Assembly: GCF_024347375.1 (NCBI RefSeq)
Contig: NZ_AP025471.1
Location: 1,426,001 to 1,490,000 of the forward strand
Origin: Vibrio coralliirubri
Lineage (GTDB): Bacteria; Pseudomonadota; Gammaproteobacteria; Enterobacterales; Vibrionaceae
Length of the DNA: 64,000 nt
Direction of reading: 5' to 3'
Below, piece by piece: positions 17,663 through 27,300 of the stretch. The notes under the pieces were generated by a model. The model made no database searches. It saw only the letters and a list, made by a program, of their open reading frames with translations, and had not been told where the DNA came from. How positions within the stretch are numbered: the stretch's first letter is position 1; each line of letters opens with the position of its first letter. Made by a program: the position numbers and the translations under genes.

Positions 17663-18502
17663 CTAGATTGATCCTCGATACTCTGTCGGCGTCCTACCGG
17701 TGCGATTCTTAAACACGCGACAGAAGTAGTTCACATCTTTAAAGCCGCAACGTAATGCCACTTCATTGAGCTTGAAGTTGTACTTTTTGAGCATGAACTT
17801 AGCGCGGTCGACCCGCACACGGGTGATGTATTCTGCTAGCGTCATGTGGCCTTGCTGACGGAACATTCGCGACAAGTGATTGGATGAAATGCTAAAGCGT
17901 GAGGCAATGCTGTCTCGGGTGATTTGACGGTGGAAATTCTCTTGAATATAGATACAGATCCCTTGATACACATCCTGCACTCGGCTGTGAGATTTCTCGA
18001 CGGGCGCATCCAACATCGTCTTGCTGTATTGGAGCAGAGCTTGCAGCAATAACTCATCCATCGGCTGCTTGTTACTCTCTCTCGCGAGTGAGCTGAGCGC
18101 CTCCAAGATGTTATCAATCGCAAACCCAGAGCGAGTCTGAATACTGTGCTTTTGGATATCGTAAAAGCTCTCTTCCCCTTTGCGCTTACTCACCAAGCTT
18201 AAACCCAGCTGGCGACGACCAAACAACATACTCAGCACCGAGCAGTCGGTATCCCAGTTAGGTTTATTCCAGCAGTTGGGTGGAATAAAAATCGCGTCTC
18301 CGGCTTTGGCAATAACGTTAGTGATCTTGCGATCATGACTCTCCATTTCATTGACATACTCTCCGTCTAACACCAACTCCAAACGTGGAAAGTTCACCTG
18401 ATAGCTACAAGCGGAAGGCGTGTGAAAATCTCCAGCAAACCAGATGTTATGAAACGGTTCTCGCTCATTTAACACCGACGAGATTAAGTCATGAAATATC
18501 AT
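17663..18502 (-). CDS. AraC-family transcriptional regulator of the PTS cluster
   Basis: Regulator of 279 residues. The N-terminal half is a cupin-like sugar-sensing domain, and the C-terminal hundred residues are the double-HTH AraC domain, ending FKDVNYFCRVFKNRTGRTP. The frame opens at 18526, but ATG 18502 has AAGAG eight bases upstream and is preferred. It is convergent with the HPr-like/EIIA gene and divergent from the EIIA-EIIB-EIIC permease and manA, so control of that mannose-type unit is the obvious role. From memory, Vibrio cholerae has a similar AraC gene beside its mannose PTS and manA; the match has not been searched. Confidence 0.87.
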   Translation of the reverse strand: MIFHDLISSVLNEREPFHNIWFAGDFHTPSACSYQVNFPRLELVLDGEYVNEMESHDRKITNVIAKAGDAIFIPPNCWNKPNWDTDCSVLSMLFGRRQLGLSLVSKRKGEESFYDIQKHSIQTRSGFAIDNILEALSSLARESNKQPMDELLLQALLQYSKTMLDAPVEKSHSRVQDVYQGICIYIQENFHRQITRDSIASRFSISSNHLSRMFRQQGHMTLAEYITRVRVDRAKFMLKKYNFKLNEVALRCGFKDVNYFCRVFKNRTGRTPTEYRGSI

Positions 18503-18880
18503 TATTCGAACTCTTATGGGCAGCAATAAGGCTACGGAAATAGATATACCTGTAACTGAAACATAGCGCTATTGAGCAAAATCACAATTTGAGATCTAGG
18601 TTACAAAAATCCAGTCTTAGAAATAAATCTCCAGTGCAGAAACCGATGAGGCACGTAATTCCCCAGATAACAAAACACGCCGAACCCCTTATAAATAAAA
18701 GCGTCAAAGCACGACAAATCTTGTCAATACAGGGCTACAAACGCCCGTTCGACCGATCAAAATCACACTCCACTTATAACGCAACAATCATCCAGTAAAT
18801 GCATTTTTTCTTCACTACAGAAGGCAAGCCGTAGATTCCAGAATACCCCTAACAAAATAAAAACAGAGTAGGGGTTCATT
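18503..18880. promoter_or_regulatory. Divergent promoter region between AraC and PTS genes
   Basis: About 380 bases, AT-rich, with AATCACA-type half-sites near 18582 and 18762 that could belong to CRP-like sites. A 69-codon frame at 18589-18798 has no ribosome-binding site and a basic, low-complexity product, so I do not treat it as a gene. No terminator was seen. Confidence 0.45.
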
Positions 18881-20785
18881 ATGATCACGACATTGATCAA
18901 TCAAGATTTGATTAAGCTTTCGCTTAGCGCTAATTCAAAAGAAGACGTATTTAAAGAGCTGATAGACGTGCTTTACGCACAAGGCAGAATCTCAGACAAA
19001 GCACAGTTTCTTGCCGACATTAAGGCTCGTGAAGAACAAGGTAATACCGGATTTGAAGAAGGTATTGCTCTGCCACACGCGAAAAGCGCTGCGGTCATCA
19101 AACCCGCGGTTGTTATCGGTGTCCATCAACAGGGTATCGAGTACGGCGCAGATGACGGCCAGCCATCAAAACTGTTCTTCATGATTGCCTCTCCTGATGG
19201 CGGCGATAATCACCACATCGAAGTACTGGCAGAACTTTCTTCAAAACTGATTGAAGAAGGCTTTATCGAAAGCTTCATGAATGCTCAATCTCAACAAGAA
19301 GCACTAGAGCTACTGCTTAGCAAACCTGAGCCATCAGAAACGGAAACCAGCGTTGAGAAACAAGGCTTCATCATTGGTGTGACAGGCTGCCCAGCTGGCG
19401 TTGCACACACGTATTTAGCAGCCGAAGCACTAGAGAAAGGCGCGGCGGCTTTTGGCTATGACATCAAGGTCGAAACCAACGGTTCTATCGGCGTTAAAAA
19501 CAGTCCAACTCAAGAAGAGATCGAACGCGCAGACGCAATAGTGGTGGCTTGTGACAAACAGGTCGACATGGCTCGCTTTGCCGGAAAACGCGTTATCAGC
19601 ACCAACGTAAAAGCACCAATCAAAGACGCGCAAGGTTTGATCAAACAAGCGCTCAATGCACCTAGCTACCAAGCTGAACAAGCGCCGACCAACCAATCTG
19701 TTGTAGAGAAAGCCTCGCAAGCGCGTTCAGACCTTTATCGTTACTTGATGAATGGCGTATCTCACATGATCCCATTCGTGGTGACAGGCGGTCTTTTGAT
19801 TGCCCTAGCACTAGCCATTGGCGGTGAGCCGAGTGAATCTGGCATGGCAATTCCTGCTGGCAGCATGTGGAACCAAATCCTCGAAGTGGGTGTGGTTGCC
19901 TTCACATTGATGATCCCAATCTTAGCCGGCTACATTGCTTACGCGATTGCTGACCGCCCTGCTCTGACCCCTGGCTTAATTGGCGGTTGGATTGCCAACA
20001 ACGGCTCTTTCTATGGCGCTGACGCAGGCACAGGCTTCATTGGCGCAATCATCGCAGGTCTATTGGTGGGTTACTTCGTTAAATGGATTACTTCGTTTAA
20101 CTACCACAAATTCGTTCAACCGCTTGTGCCTATCATGATCGCTCCGATCACTGGTTCTCTATTCATCGCAGGCCTGTTCATTTTTGTTATCGGCGCACCT
20201 ATCGCAGGGCTGATGGATGCTCTTACAGCCCTACTTACTAGCATGAGCACAGGCAACGTGGTTCTGCTTGGCATCGTATTGGGTGGCATGGCTGGTTTCG
20301 ATATGGGCGGCCCTTTCAACAAGGTGGCGTTCCTATTCTCAGTCGGCATGATCGCCAGCGGTCAAACTCAATTCATGGGTGCGATGGCGTGTGCAATTCC
20401 TGTGGCTCCACTAGGCATGGCTATCGCAACCAGACTTGGCCGTAAGTTCGACCTGTTCGAATCATCTGAAATCGAAGCGGGTAAAGCAGCGGGCGCAATG
20501 GGCTTAGTGGGTATATCTGAGGGCGCGATTCCTTTCGCAGCTCAAGATCCGATGTCGGTTATCCCTGCCAACGTACTGGGTTCAATGACTGCAGCGGTTA
20601 TGGCGTTCTCATTTGGTATCACCAACAGCGTTGCCCATGGTGGCCCAGTTGTGGCTCTGCTCGGTGCAATGAACTACCCAATGCTGGCACTACTATGCAT
20701 GGCATCAGGTGCGGGCGTGACTGCGGTTACTTGTATCGCGCTTAAAAATCTACGCAAAGCCAAGCTAACAGCAGCAGCGGCTTAA
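18881..20785 (+). CDS. PTS fructose/mannose-family transporter, fused EIIA-EIIB-EIIC
   Basis: Sugar phosphotransferase permease of 634 residues. EIIA spans about residues 1-150 with the histidine in GIALPHAKS. EIIB spans about 163-260 with the phosphocysteine in TGCPAGVAHTYLAAEAL. The remaining 350 residues are the membrane EIIC with AGFDMGGPFNKVAFLF. The next gene, 110 bases downstream, is mannose-6-phosphate isomerase, so the imported sugar is most likely mannose, delivered as mannose 6-phosphate and converted to fructose 6-phosphate. The start is preceded by GTAGGGG. The divergent AraC gene is the probable regulator. Confidence 0.88.
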   Translation: MITTLINQDLIKLSLSANSKEDVFKELIDVLYAQGRISDKAQFLADIKAREEQGNTGFEEGIALPHAKSAAVIKPAVVIGVHQQGIEYGADDGQPSKLFFMIASPDGGDNHHIEVLAELSSKLIEEGFIESFMNAQSQQEALELLLSKPEPSETETSVEKQGFIIGVTGCPAGVAHTYLAAEALEKGAAAFGYDIKVETNGSIGVKNSPTQEEIERADAIVVACDKQVDMARFAGKRVISTNVKAPIKDAQGLIKQALNAPSYQAEQAPTNQSVVEKASQARSDLYRYLMNGVSHMIPFVVTGGLLIALALAIGGEPSESGMAIPAGSMWNQILEVGVVAFTLMIPILAGYIAYAIADRPALTPGLIGGWIANNGSFYGADAGTGFIGAIIAGLLVGYFVKWITSFNYHKFVQPLVPIMIAPITGSLFIAGLFIFVIGAPIAGLMDALTALLTSMSTGNVVLLGIVLGGMAGFDMGGPFNKVAFLFSVGMIASGQTQFMGAMACAIPVAPLGMAIATRLGRKFDLFESSEIEAGKAAGAMGLVGISEGAIPFAAQDPMSVIPANVLGSMTAAVMAFSFGITNSVAHGGPVVALLGAMNYPMLALLCMASGAGVTAVTCIALKNLRKAKLTAAAA

Positions 20786-20895
20786 GCCATTTCAACTCCA
20801 ATGGCTTGAGCCCCTCTACCCTACTGTTTTTAGTAGCTAATAGTTTTTTAGGAACGAATAGAGCTCAAGCCATGTTTCCCTTCATGGTGATTTCG

Positions 20896-22113
20896 ATGTC
20901 TGATTTTTCTTTAGCGAACGACTCGTTCGTACAACGCTTTTTCTACCCTATGACTAACGTGATTCAGAACTACGCATGGGGTAGCCCTTCTTCGTTCAGC
21001 CACCTGTTTGGTATAGATAACCAATCAGGTGAGCCGCAAGCGGAGATCTGGATGGGCGCTCATCCGAATGGTTGCTCAATGGTGACCGACAACGGGCAGC
21101 AGACCACGTTGTCGAACCTCATTTCCAAGAACCTAAACCTATTTCTAAGCGAGAAAGTCGCGAGCCGTTTTGGAGAACTGCCGTATCTGTTTAAGGTGTT
21201 AGCTGCCGAGAAAGCGCTCTCAGTTCAAGTTCACCCGAACAAGCAGCAAGCCGAATCTGGCTATGCTCTTGAAGAGCAGCAAGGCATTCCGATGACAGCG
21301 GGCAACCGTAACTACAAGGATCCCAACCACAAGCCAGAACTGGTGTATGCCCTAACCGACTACACCGCGATGAATGGCTTTAGATCTATCAACGAGATCC
21401 TTGAGCACTTCCATTACCTTGATATTCCAGAGCTGCATTCGATGGTCAATGATCTCGCGGGCGATCAAACGCCTAATGGATTAGCCAGCTTCTTCGCGAG
21501 CTTATTGTCTTTACAAGGTGAACAAAAAGGCATGGCTCTGACCATGTTACTGATGAAGGCGAAGCTTTCTGATGCCCCTGTGTTCCAGTTGATTTCAGAG
21601 TTGGAACAGCAATATCCGGGTGATGTAGGCCTGTTTGCTCCGCTGCTATTGAACGTGATCACCTTAAAGCCCGGACAAGCCATGTATCTGGATGCCGAGA
21701 CACCGCACGCTTACATTAAAGGTACGGGCTTAGAAGTGATGGCAAATTCAGACAATGTACTCCGCGCAGGGTTGACGCCTAAGTACATGGATATCAATGA
21801 ATTAGTCTCTTGTACTCAATTCAATGAAAAGCCTGCAGATAGGCTACTGCTCAGCCCTATTGAGCAAGGTGATGTGATGGAATACCAAATTCCAGTCGAG
21901 GATTTTAAGTTCTCTATCGTGCAGAACTCACATCAGAGGAAGATCACCACCGAAGGTGCCGAGATCTTACTGCCACTCGATGAATCCATGGTGCTAACCC
22001 ATCAATGCGGTGAAACCTGCGTGATAGAGAAAGGCCAATCGGTATTCATTCCCGCTTACGCTGAAAGTTACAAACTCGATTGCGTTGGACGCGTGGCACG
22101 TGCTTACAGCTAG
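20896..22113 (+). CDS. manA: Mannose-6-phosphate isomerase, class I
   Basis: Zinc-dependent cytoplasmic isomerase interconverting mannose 6-phosphate and fructose 6-phosphate. Clear matches to E. coli ManA: NVIQNYAWGS, EIWMGAHPNG, RFGELPYLFKVL, SVQVHPNKQQAE and the YKDPNHKPEL zinc site. The open frame begins at a TTG at 20806, which is too early. ATG 20896 with GGTGA six bases upstream is chosen, giving 405 residues; ATG 20950 would match the E. coli start more closely but has no ribosome-binding site. It completes the mannose uptake unit with the preceding PTS permease. Confidence 0.9.
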   Translation: MSDFSLANDSFVQRFFYPMTNVIQNYAWGSPSSFSHLFGIDNQSGEPQAEIWMGAHPNGCSMVTDNGQQTTLSNLISKNLNLFLSEKVASRFGELPYLFKVLAAEKALSVQVHPNKQQAESGYALEEQQGIPMTAGNRNYKDPNHKPELVYALTDYTAMNGFRSINEILEHFHYLDIPELHSMVNDLAGDQTPNGLASFFASLLSLQGEQKGMALTMLLMKAKLSDAPVFQLISELEQQYPGDVGLFAPLLLNVITLKPGQAMYLDAETPHAYIKGTGLEVMANSDNVLRAGLTPKYMDINELVSCTQFNEKPADRLLLSPIEQGDVMEYQIPVEDFKFSIVQNSHQRKITTEGAEILLPLDESMVLTHQCGETCVIEKGQSVFIPAYAESYKLDCVGRVARAYS

Positions 22114-22160
22114 CTCTATCAAGTAAATCTAGCTCTCCCGAGTAGATACAAACACTGATC

Positions 22161-22186
22161 ATGCCCTGCTTTGCGGGGCATTTTTC
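22161..22186 (+). terminator. Intrinsic terminator after manA
   Basis: ATGCCC and GGGCAT arms with a short loop, followed by five T. Confidence 0.8.
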
Positions 22187-22222
22187 TTCCCACAGAAAGT
22201 TATTTCAACACCGAAGTACACC

Positions 22223-23276
22223 GGCTTTGTTGCGTAATTAAATTTAGAGATAGAGCCAACCCGTTTCGCTTGTTTCTTAGTCAATACGACAAGTTTCAGG
22301 CATACCTAACCCAGTAAGCTTGTTCAACGCTTTTATCATCGCGTAAGTTTCACCCACCTGGGCATTGTAATTTCTTAAGCTCAGTTTCCCTCCTAGCAAC
22401 TGTTTAACTCGATACATCGCTGTTTCTGAGAGTGAACGTTTGTGGTATCCATACCGCTCTTTCCAATACTTATTTGAGTCGTATAATTTCTGGCAACCCA
22501 CGGCGAGATTTCGAGGGTGACCACGCTCCCAGAAGGCAGCCCCTTCTCTTGGGGGAATAAGCGCAATAGCTCCCTTAATCTTAATAGCAGCGTGACACGC
22601 TCTCGTGTCGTAAGCGCCATCACCAGACACCTCAAGGATACTTCGGCGTGTTTGTTTCAGTAAGTTCGGGAGTACTTCTCCATCTGTAACCGTCGATAAA
22701 CTTAGCTCGGCGGCAATGATCTCATGAGTGTTGGTATCGACTGCAATATGCAGCTTTCGCCAGACTCTACGCTTGCCATCCGTCCCATGTTTTTTGACTT
22801 TCCATTCACCTTCGCCATAAACCTTAAGGCCAGTAGCATCAATGGCTAGGTGCTGTATCGCTCCTCTCGTTTTAGTCTTAAATGAAACCTCAACTTGCTT
22901 GGCTCTACGACTGATGCAGGTGTAATGCGGACAACTTAACGGTACATGGGCTAACCTAAATATCGAGTCGATAAATCCTTGCAGCGCTCTCAATGGCATA
23001 GAAAAAACTCGTTTGACCATGAGTGCTGTCGTGATAGCTAAATCACTGAACCGACGCGGCCTACCGCGCTTATTCTGTTTGCTTTGCGCCCATCCGCTTA
23101 TTGCTTCTTCATCAATCCAAAAAGTCAGAGAACCACGGTTAATGAGTGATCGGTTGTATTGCTTCCAGTTGGTTGTTTTATAACGAGGCTTAGGCATAGG
23201 ACTACGAGATAGAGTGGAGGTAGCTGATCAGATCGTAGGTTCTTGATTTAGTTCCATTGAATTACGCAACAAAGCC
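22223..23276 (-). mobile_element. IS5 family, IS903-type insertion sequence, copy 1
   Basis: Complete 1054-bp element bounded by 17-bp perfect inverted repeats GGCTTTGTTGCGTAATT / AATTACGCAACAAAGCC, very like IS903 ends. It carries one transposase gene. IS903-type elements make 9-bp target duplications, but the flanks here (aagtacacc left, tagaaaagg right) do not match. The left 9-mer is the exact reverse complement of the left flank of copy 3. Confidence 0.93.
22277..23197 (-). CDS. IS903-type transposase (copy 1)
   Basis: DDE transposase of 306 residues. It begins MPKPRYKTTNWKQYNRSLIN, typical of the IS903 group of IS5. The catalytic residues are recognisable in LAIDATGLKVYGEG (first D), VSGDGAYDT (second D) and SLSETAMYRVKQLLGG (E). 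It differs from copies 2 and 3 by one base (22507) that changes Phe to Leu in GHPRN(L/F)AVG. It appears intact and so potentially active. Confidence 0.93.
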   Translation of the reverse strand: MPKPRYKTTNWKQYNRSLINRGSLTFWIDEEAISGWAQSKQNKRGRPRRFSDLAITTALMVKRVFSMPLRALQGFIDSIFRLAHVPLSCPHYTCISRRAKQVEVSFKTKTRGAIQHLAIDATGLKVYGEGEWKVKKHGTDGKRRVWRKLHIAVDTNTHEIIAAELSLSTVTDGEVLPNLLKQTRRSILEVSGDGAYDTRACHAAIKIKGAIALIPPREGAAFWERGHPRNLAVGCQKLYDSNKYWKERYGYHKRSLSETAMYRVKQLLGGKLSLRNYNAQVGETYAMIKALNKLTGLGMPETCRID

Positions 23277-23604
23277 TAGAAAAGGGTCCTTTTTATACAT
23301 GAATTTGCAACGAGTTTTTGAATCCGGGTGCGTGGAGCTAAAATACTTCTGTATTCTCTTCACTCTTTGTTGAGTAGAACTCGCTCAACTTCTGAATGAC
23401 TTTATGCTGGCCTTTATTTTACGCTAAACAAAAATTGCATAATAATCAGGGTAATCAAGAAAACTCAGCACGTTGACTCTGATTTATAATGGAAAAATAT
23501 CCCCAAATTATTCAAAAGTTTTCATTACCGACTTAAGTTTGATTCTGTCTACATAGTTTAAATACGCATTATTTATCAGTTATGAGAAGCAGGAGTTTTA
23601 AACT
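23277..23604. other. Accessory spacer right of IS copy 1
   Basis: About 330 AT-rich bases with no credible gene or terminator. The sequence does not continue anything seen on the left of the IS, in line with a rearrangement at the IS. Confidence 0.4.
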
Positions 23605-23787
23605 ATGCTCACCAAGACAAGTCATCAATTAACGACACTAAAAGCTGATTTGGCAAAGATAATATAAGAGCTAAACAGCGCAAAACAACCTCTTACTTCG
23701 CTTAATCAAAATATTCGATCAGTTGAGCAAGACTTAAAGAGTGCTATCCACCTAAAGAAAAATTATGTTTCAAAGCTTTATGCCTAA
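23605..23787 (+). pseudogene. Small coiled-coil gene interrupted by an in-frame stop
   Basis: ATG 23605 has a good ribosome-binding site (AGGAG, nine bases upstream). It opens a frame of 60 codons broken once by TAA at codon 21 (23665-23667). The two halves read MLTKTSHQLTTLKADLAKII and ELNSAKQPLTSLNQNIRSVE onward, ending KLYA. Heptad-like leucines and many charged residues indicate a short coiled coil. I do not recognise the family. A single base change would restore it, so the stop is recent, or the 20-codon product is what remains. Confidence 0.5.
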
Positions 23788-23819
23788 GCATCGTTACAAA
23801 TCGTAGTCTTTCAGACATT

Positions 23820-24070
23820 TTGGATTAATGAAGAAGCTATATGGTTACCACAAACGCCCATTCTCAGAAACAACGATGTATCGAGTTAAACCGTTACTAG
23901 GTAGGGCGATTGAGCTTAAAAAATTACAATACATAGATGGGGGAATCTTACGTAATAATAGAAGCGTTGAACAAATTTATGGGGTTAGGTATGCCTGAAA
24001 CTCGTCGTGTTGACTAATAAAAATACTAAGTGGGAGGCTCTGTCTCTAAACTGAATTACGCAACAAAGCT
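23820..24070 (+). mobile_element. Degenerate remnant of a related IS903-type element
   Basis: Last quarter of a transposase in the opposite orientation to the intact copies. It contains LYGYHKRPFSETTMYRVKPL and, in another frame, EALNKFMGLGMPETRRVD and a stop, so at least one indel separates them. It ends with AATTACGCAACAAAGC (24054-24069), the same terminal repeat as the complete copies, but the sequence has diverged widely. It is therefore an older insertion of a relative, not a fragment of the present copies. Confidence 0.8.
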
Positions 24071-24093
24071 ACCTAACATAGCCCACTCAGAAA

Positions 24094-24195
24094 TGGATGA
24101 GTTTTTGGAAATGGCTCGAAGACTATCCGAGAATAAGTCAGATGAAGAGATAGGTAGTCTCATCGCTAAAGTGTCGAGAGCATTGACAAACTAGT
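24094..24195 (+). pseudogene. Short ORF or gene fragment after the IS remnant
   Basis: Reads MDEFLEMARRLSENKSDEEI and ends VSRALTN, 33 residues, mostly helical and charged. The frame continues upstream into the IS end, and there is no ribosome-binding site, so it looks like the C-terminus of a gene whose front was lost at the IS. Its family is not recognised. Confidence 0.35.
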
Positions 24196-24290
24196 TTTTG
24201 GTCCGCATCAGTCAAACAGGACACCTCACGAAGCAACTTTTTCCATACTAAAAGTTATCTGCATTTTACTAATTTAAGTGATTACTCTAA

Positions 24291-24312
24291 GAAGGTTCTG
24301 TCCAGAACCTTC
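24291..24312. repeat. Perfect 10-bp inverted repeat upstream of the pterin operon
   Basis: GAAGGTTCTG-TC-CAGAACCTTC, self-complementary across 22 bases, about 180 bases before the folK-like start. There is no T run, so it is not an ordinary terminator. Confidence 0.55.
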
Positions 24313-24492
24313 ATAAGCTGAATTTTCGCCCGTGGCATTTTCTAGTTCAAAAGCCTCTCTTTCCGATTTAGAACCGATCTCTATATGAGTTGTCGGGAGA
24401 TTTTCTTTTACCCTCCCGACATCAAACGGATACATAGCTGATCTTCCTATCGACTTACAACGTAAGAGGTTCGTTAAAAGGGAGAAAACATT

Positions 24493-24990
24493 ATGGCCAC
24501 CGTCTATGTCAGCATTGGAAGCAACATTAACCGCGAACATCACGTCACAGAATCCCTCAAAGCATTGAATAGCCGCTTTGCCCCTCTGCACATTTCTAAT
24601 TTCTATGATTGTGAGCCTGTTGGTTTTGAAGGGGACAACTTCCTGAACCTAGTCGTAGGGTTTGAATGTGACCTTTCTATCGCTGAACTGGCTAAGGTTC
24701 TGCATCAAATCGAATTAGAGAATGACCGAAAGCGTGAAGCTAAAGAATATGCTTCGCGCACTATGGATATCGATATCCTTCTTTACGGTAACGAAGTGGG
24801 CACTATCGATGGAGTAGAGCTGCCGCGAGGTGAAATCACTGAGTACGCTTTTGTGCTTCGACCGTTAGTTGATGTTGCCGCGCAAGAACGTCATCCCACT
24901 CTAGATATCTCTTTTCAGCATCTCTGGAACAATTTCGATCAGCTGAATCAGAAAACCGAACTTATACCTTTCAAGGTCAGCTTCACTTAG
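24493..24990 (+). CDS. folK: 6-hydroxymethyl-7,8-dihydropterin pyrophosphokinase (HPPK)
   Basis: Transfers pyrophosphate from ATP to hydroxymethyl-dihydropterin in folate synthesis. 165 residues, with the HPPK landmarks YVSIGSNINREHHV at the start, the FYDCEPVGFEGDNFLN substrate loop, and the signature RTMDIDILLYGNE (Mg-binding DIDI). AAAAGGGAG stands a few bases before the start. It is the first gene of a compact folK-folX-folE-folM unit, so it is probably an additional copy dedicated to this pterin operon rather than the housekeeping folK. Confidence 0.88.
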   Translation: MATVYVSIGSNINREHHVTESLKALNSRFAPLHISNFYDCEPVGFEGDNFLNLVVGFECDLSIAELAKVLHQIELENDRKREAKEYASRTMDIDILLYGNEVGTIDGVELPRGEITEYAFVLRPLVDVAAQERHPTLDISFQHLWNNFDQLNQKTELIPFKVSFT

Positions 24991-25087
24991 TCCCTACAAC
25001 GGCTTTAAACAGAACGCTTGAGCTTTATTGATCTTTTCCTCTAACAGGCACGTAACTCACTCTACCTTCTAAGGATCGGAAACTGTT

Positions 25088-25459
25088 ATGAATCACAATG
25101 CGATTATCACCATCACAAATCTCAGATTAAGAACCTTCATCGGCTTCAACGAAGAAGAAAAAACTAAGCAGCAAGACATTGTTATAAATGCGGAGATCCA
25201 TTACCCCGCAAACAACCTCTGCCTTTCTGATGATGTGGAGAACGCACTTAACTACAAAAATATCTGCAAAAAAATTATTGAACATGTTGAATCTGGACGG
25301 TTTCTGCTTTTAGAAAAGTTAACCAGCGACGTACTCGGTATTTGTATCGACCATTCATGGGTCCGATACGCTCAAGTGAGAATTGACAAGCCTCATGCGC
25401 TACGTTTCGCCGATTCCGTCTCGCTCACCCTGAGCTATGAAGCAGAACTCGAAGATTAA
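25088..25459 (+). CDS. folX: Dihydroneopterin triphosphate 2'-epimerase
   Basis: 123-residue member of the FolB/FolX tunnelling fold. [42 protein letters not shown] and [13 protein letters not shown] are much closer to E. coli FolX than to the aldolase FolB. FolX epimerises dihydroneopterin triphosphate to the monapterin form. It is followed 18 bases later by folE and then folM, giving the three dedicated steps of tetrahydromonapterin synthesis. Confidence 0.88.
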   Translation: MNHNAIITITNLRLRTFIGFNEEEKTKQQDIVINAEIHYPANNLCLSDDVENALNYKNICKKIIEHVESGRFLLLEKLTSDVLGICIDHSWVRYAQVRIDKPHALRFADSVSLTLSYEAELED

Positions 25460-25477
25460 TTCATAAGGAGCGACTCA

Positions 25478-26116
25478 ATGCTAACCACAGAAGCTGAAAA
25501 AGTAAGAGAAGCTTTGCTCGAAAAGGGGCTAGAAACCCCTATGACATCGAGCGAAATGAACCCCGACCAGAAGTACAACCGCATCAAAGGACTTTTGACG
25601 GAAGTTGTCAGTACGCTTGGACTGGATTTAACCGATGACAGTCTTGCTGAAACACCTCATCGCATTGCTAAGATGTACGTTCACGAGATATTTTCAGGGC
25701 TCGATTACAATAACTTCCCAAAGATCAGTGTTATCGACAACAAAATGTCGGTTGATGAAATGGTCAAGGTATCAGACATCGATTTAACTTCTACGTGCGA
25801 ACATCACTTCATTACCATCGATGGTTTAGCACAAGTGGCTTATATCCCTGAATCCAAGATCCTCGGGCTATCTAAAATAAACCGTATTGTTCGATTCTTT
25901 GCTCAGCGTCCGCAGGTTCAAGAACGCCTTACCCAGCAAATCTTGGTCGCGATACAGGCTCTGGTTGAAACCGAAAATGTGGCTGTGACGATTAAAGCAA
26001 CTCACTATTGCGTTAAATCGAGAGGCGTGATGGACGCAAACTCTGAAACCACAACTACTGCGCTTGGTGGCAGTTTCAAAACTAACCCTCAAACTAGAGC
26101 TGAGTTTTTACGATGA
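25478..26116 (+). CDS. folE: GTP cyclohydrolase I
   Basis: Zinc enzyme converting GTP to 7,8-dihydroneopterin triphosphate, the entry to folate and monapterin. 212 residues; matches E. coli FolE closely in [33 protein letters not shown] (zinc cysteine and histidine), [19 protein letters not shown] and [13 protein letters not shown] (second zinc cysteine). The start has AAGGAG. It overlaps folM by four bases (ATGA). Confidence 0.94.
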   Translation: MLTTEAEKVREALLEKGLETPMTSSEMNPDQKYNRIKGLLTEVVSTLGLDLTDDSLAETPHRIAKMYVHEIFSGLDYNNFPKISVIDNKMSVDEMVKVSDIDLTSTCEHHFITIDGLAQVAYIPESKILGLSKINRIVRFFAQRPQVQERLTQQILVAIQALVETENVAVTIKATHYCVKSRGVMDANSETTTTALGGSFKTNPQTRAEFLR

Positions 26117-26829
26117 GTGAGACGATTCTAATAACCGGTGTGGGGAAACGGTTGGGGTTTGCTCTGGCGCAGCAACTTTTATCTGATGGATACAAAGTGG
26201 TTGGCACTTACCGAAGTGACTATCCTCATTTGCAATTACTGCGCGACAGTGGAGCCGACTTGCAACAGGTAGACTTTTATCAACAAAGCAGCTTAGAGGG
26301 TTTTCTGCATTATGTCGGTCAAGAATATAAGGCGCTCCGAGCCATCATCCATAACGCTTCCGACTGGCAACCGGAGAACAAAGAAAATCCCCGTGAAAAC
26401 GCATTACAAATAATGAACCAGATGATGACGGTTCACGCTACCGTGCCTTATCTCGTCAATTTAACTCTCAAAGACCAATTAATGTCTGGCGATAAAACGT
26501 CGGACATCATCCACATCAGTGATTACGTTGCGGAAAAAGGCAGTAAAAAACACATCGCTTACGCGGCCAGTAAAGCCGCACTCAACAACCTGACGCTGTC
26601 GTTCTCGGCGATGCTGGCTCCCAAGGTGAAAGTAAATACGGTTTCTCCAGCCATGATCAAATTCAATGAACATGACGACGAGGCTTACAAAACCAAAGCT
26701 CTGAAAAAAGCACTGATTCCTACAGAGGCAGGCTTTGAAGAAGTGATAGATGGCATTAAGTTTGTTTTGGCTAGTCACTATATGACAGGAAGGACTTTGC
26801 ACCTTGATGGCGGCAGGCACTTGAAGTGA
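26113..26829 (+). CDS. folM: Dihydromonapterin reductase, SDR family
   Basis: NADPH-dependent short-chain reductase, 238 residues. It shares with E. coli FolM the atypical glycine motif near [15 protein letters not shown], the [14 protein letters not shown] segment, and the catalytic DYV...[13 protein letters not shown]. It reduces dihydromonapterin to tetrahydromonapterin, a cofactor for enzymes such as phenylalanine hydroxylase in other gammaproteobacteria. No hydroxylase gene lies in the window. Overlap with folE indicates translational coupling; this is the last gene of the operon. Confidence 0.9.
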   Translation: MSETILITGVGKRLGFALAQQLLSDGYKVVGTYRSDYPHLQLLRDSGADLQQVDFYQQSSLEGFLHYVGQEYKALRAIIHNASDWQPENKENPRENALQIMNQMMTVHATVPYLVNLTLKDQLMSGDKTSDIIHISDYVAEKGSKKHIAYAASKAALNNLTLSFSAMLAPKVKVNTVSPAMIKFNEHDDEAYKTKALKKALIPTEAGFEEVIDGIKFVLASHYMTGRTLHLDGGRHLK

Positions 26830-26984
26830 AGCCTATGTATTGTGATCTTGAGGCAGCATAGTCAACGTAGCGACTTAAACCTGTTTTATGAACGAGTGCT
26901 GCCCTGCATAAGGAGAAAGTTGATGTCATCTCTGAGTGAACGGAATCAAGCTGGTTTCCCAATATAAAAATGTCCTGATACTTG

Positions 26985-27300
26985 TTATGATTTTTTATAG
27001 CGAGTTAGATTAATAGCGACAAGCCCCGAAATTATAATGACAGTGCCAATTACATGGTAGCTCTCAATATCTTCACCCAAGATTATGTAACTCAACATGG
27101 CGGCAATCACAGGCATGAAATTCATTGATAGTGAAGTTTTCATCGCGCCAATCATGTCGATTGCCTTTTTCCAAAGATAAGTTGAAATGATGGAAAGGAA
27201 GAATACGGCATAGACGATGAGTGGGATTGACTCAGTAGAAGGAATATATGATTCACTAGTAACGAGCATAAGGGGAAATAATAGCACCGAAGCAACAAAT
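26985..27300 (-). pseudogene. C-terminal half of an EamA/DMT-family permease cut by IS copy 2
   Basis: About 105 residues with three or four membrane segments: YAVFFLSIISTYLWKKAID, MNFMPVIAAMLSYIILGEDI, then VIGTVIIISGLVAINLTRY. This is the usual ending of the second EamA repeat in drug/metabolite transporters. Its 5' part should continue to the right of 27300 but is replaced there by the IS, and none of the three IS right flanks carries the missing half or a matching 9-bp duplication. The open frame extends about 60 bases into the IS end, which is a chance fusion. Confidence 0.8.

Noticed and set aside
18589..18798. 69-codon open frame in the AraC/PTS promoter region
   Set aside because: No ribosome-binding site, basic low-complexity product, and it lies across a divergent promoter region.
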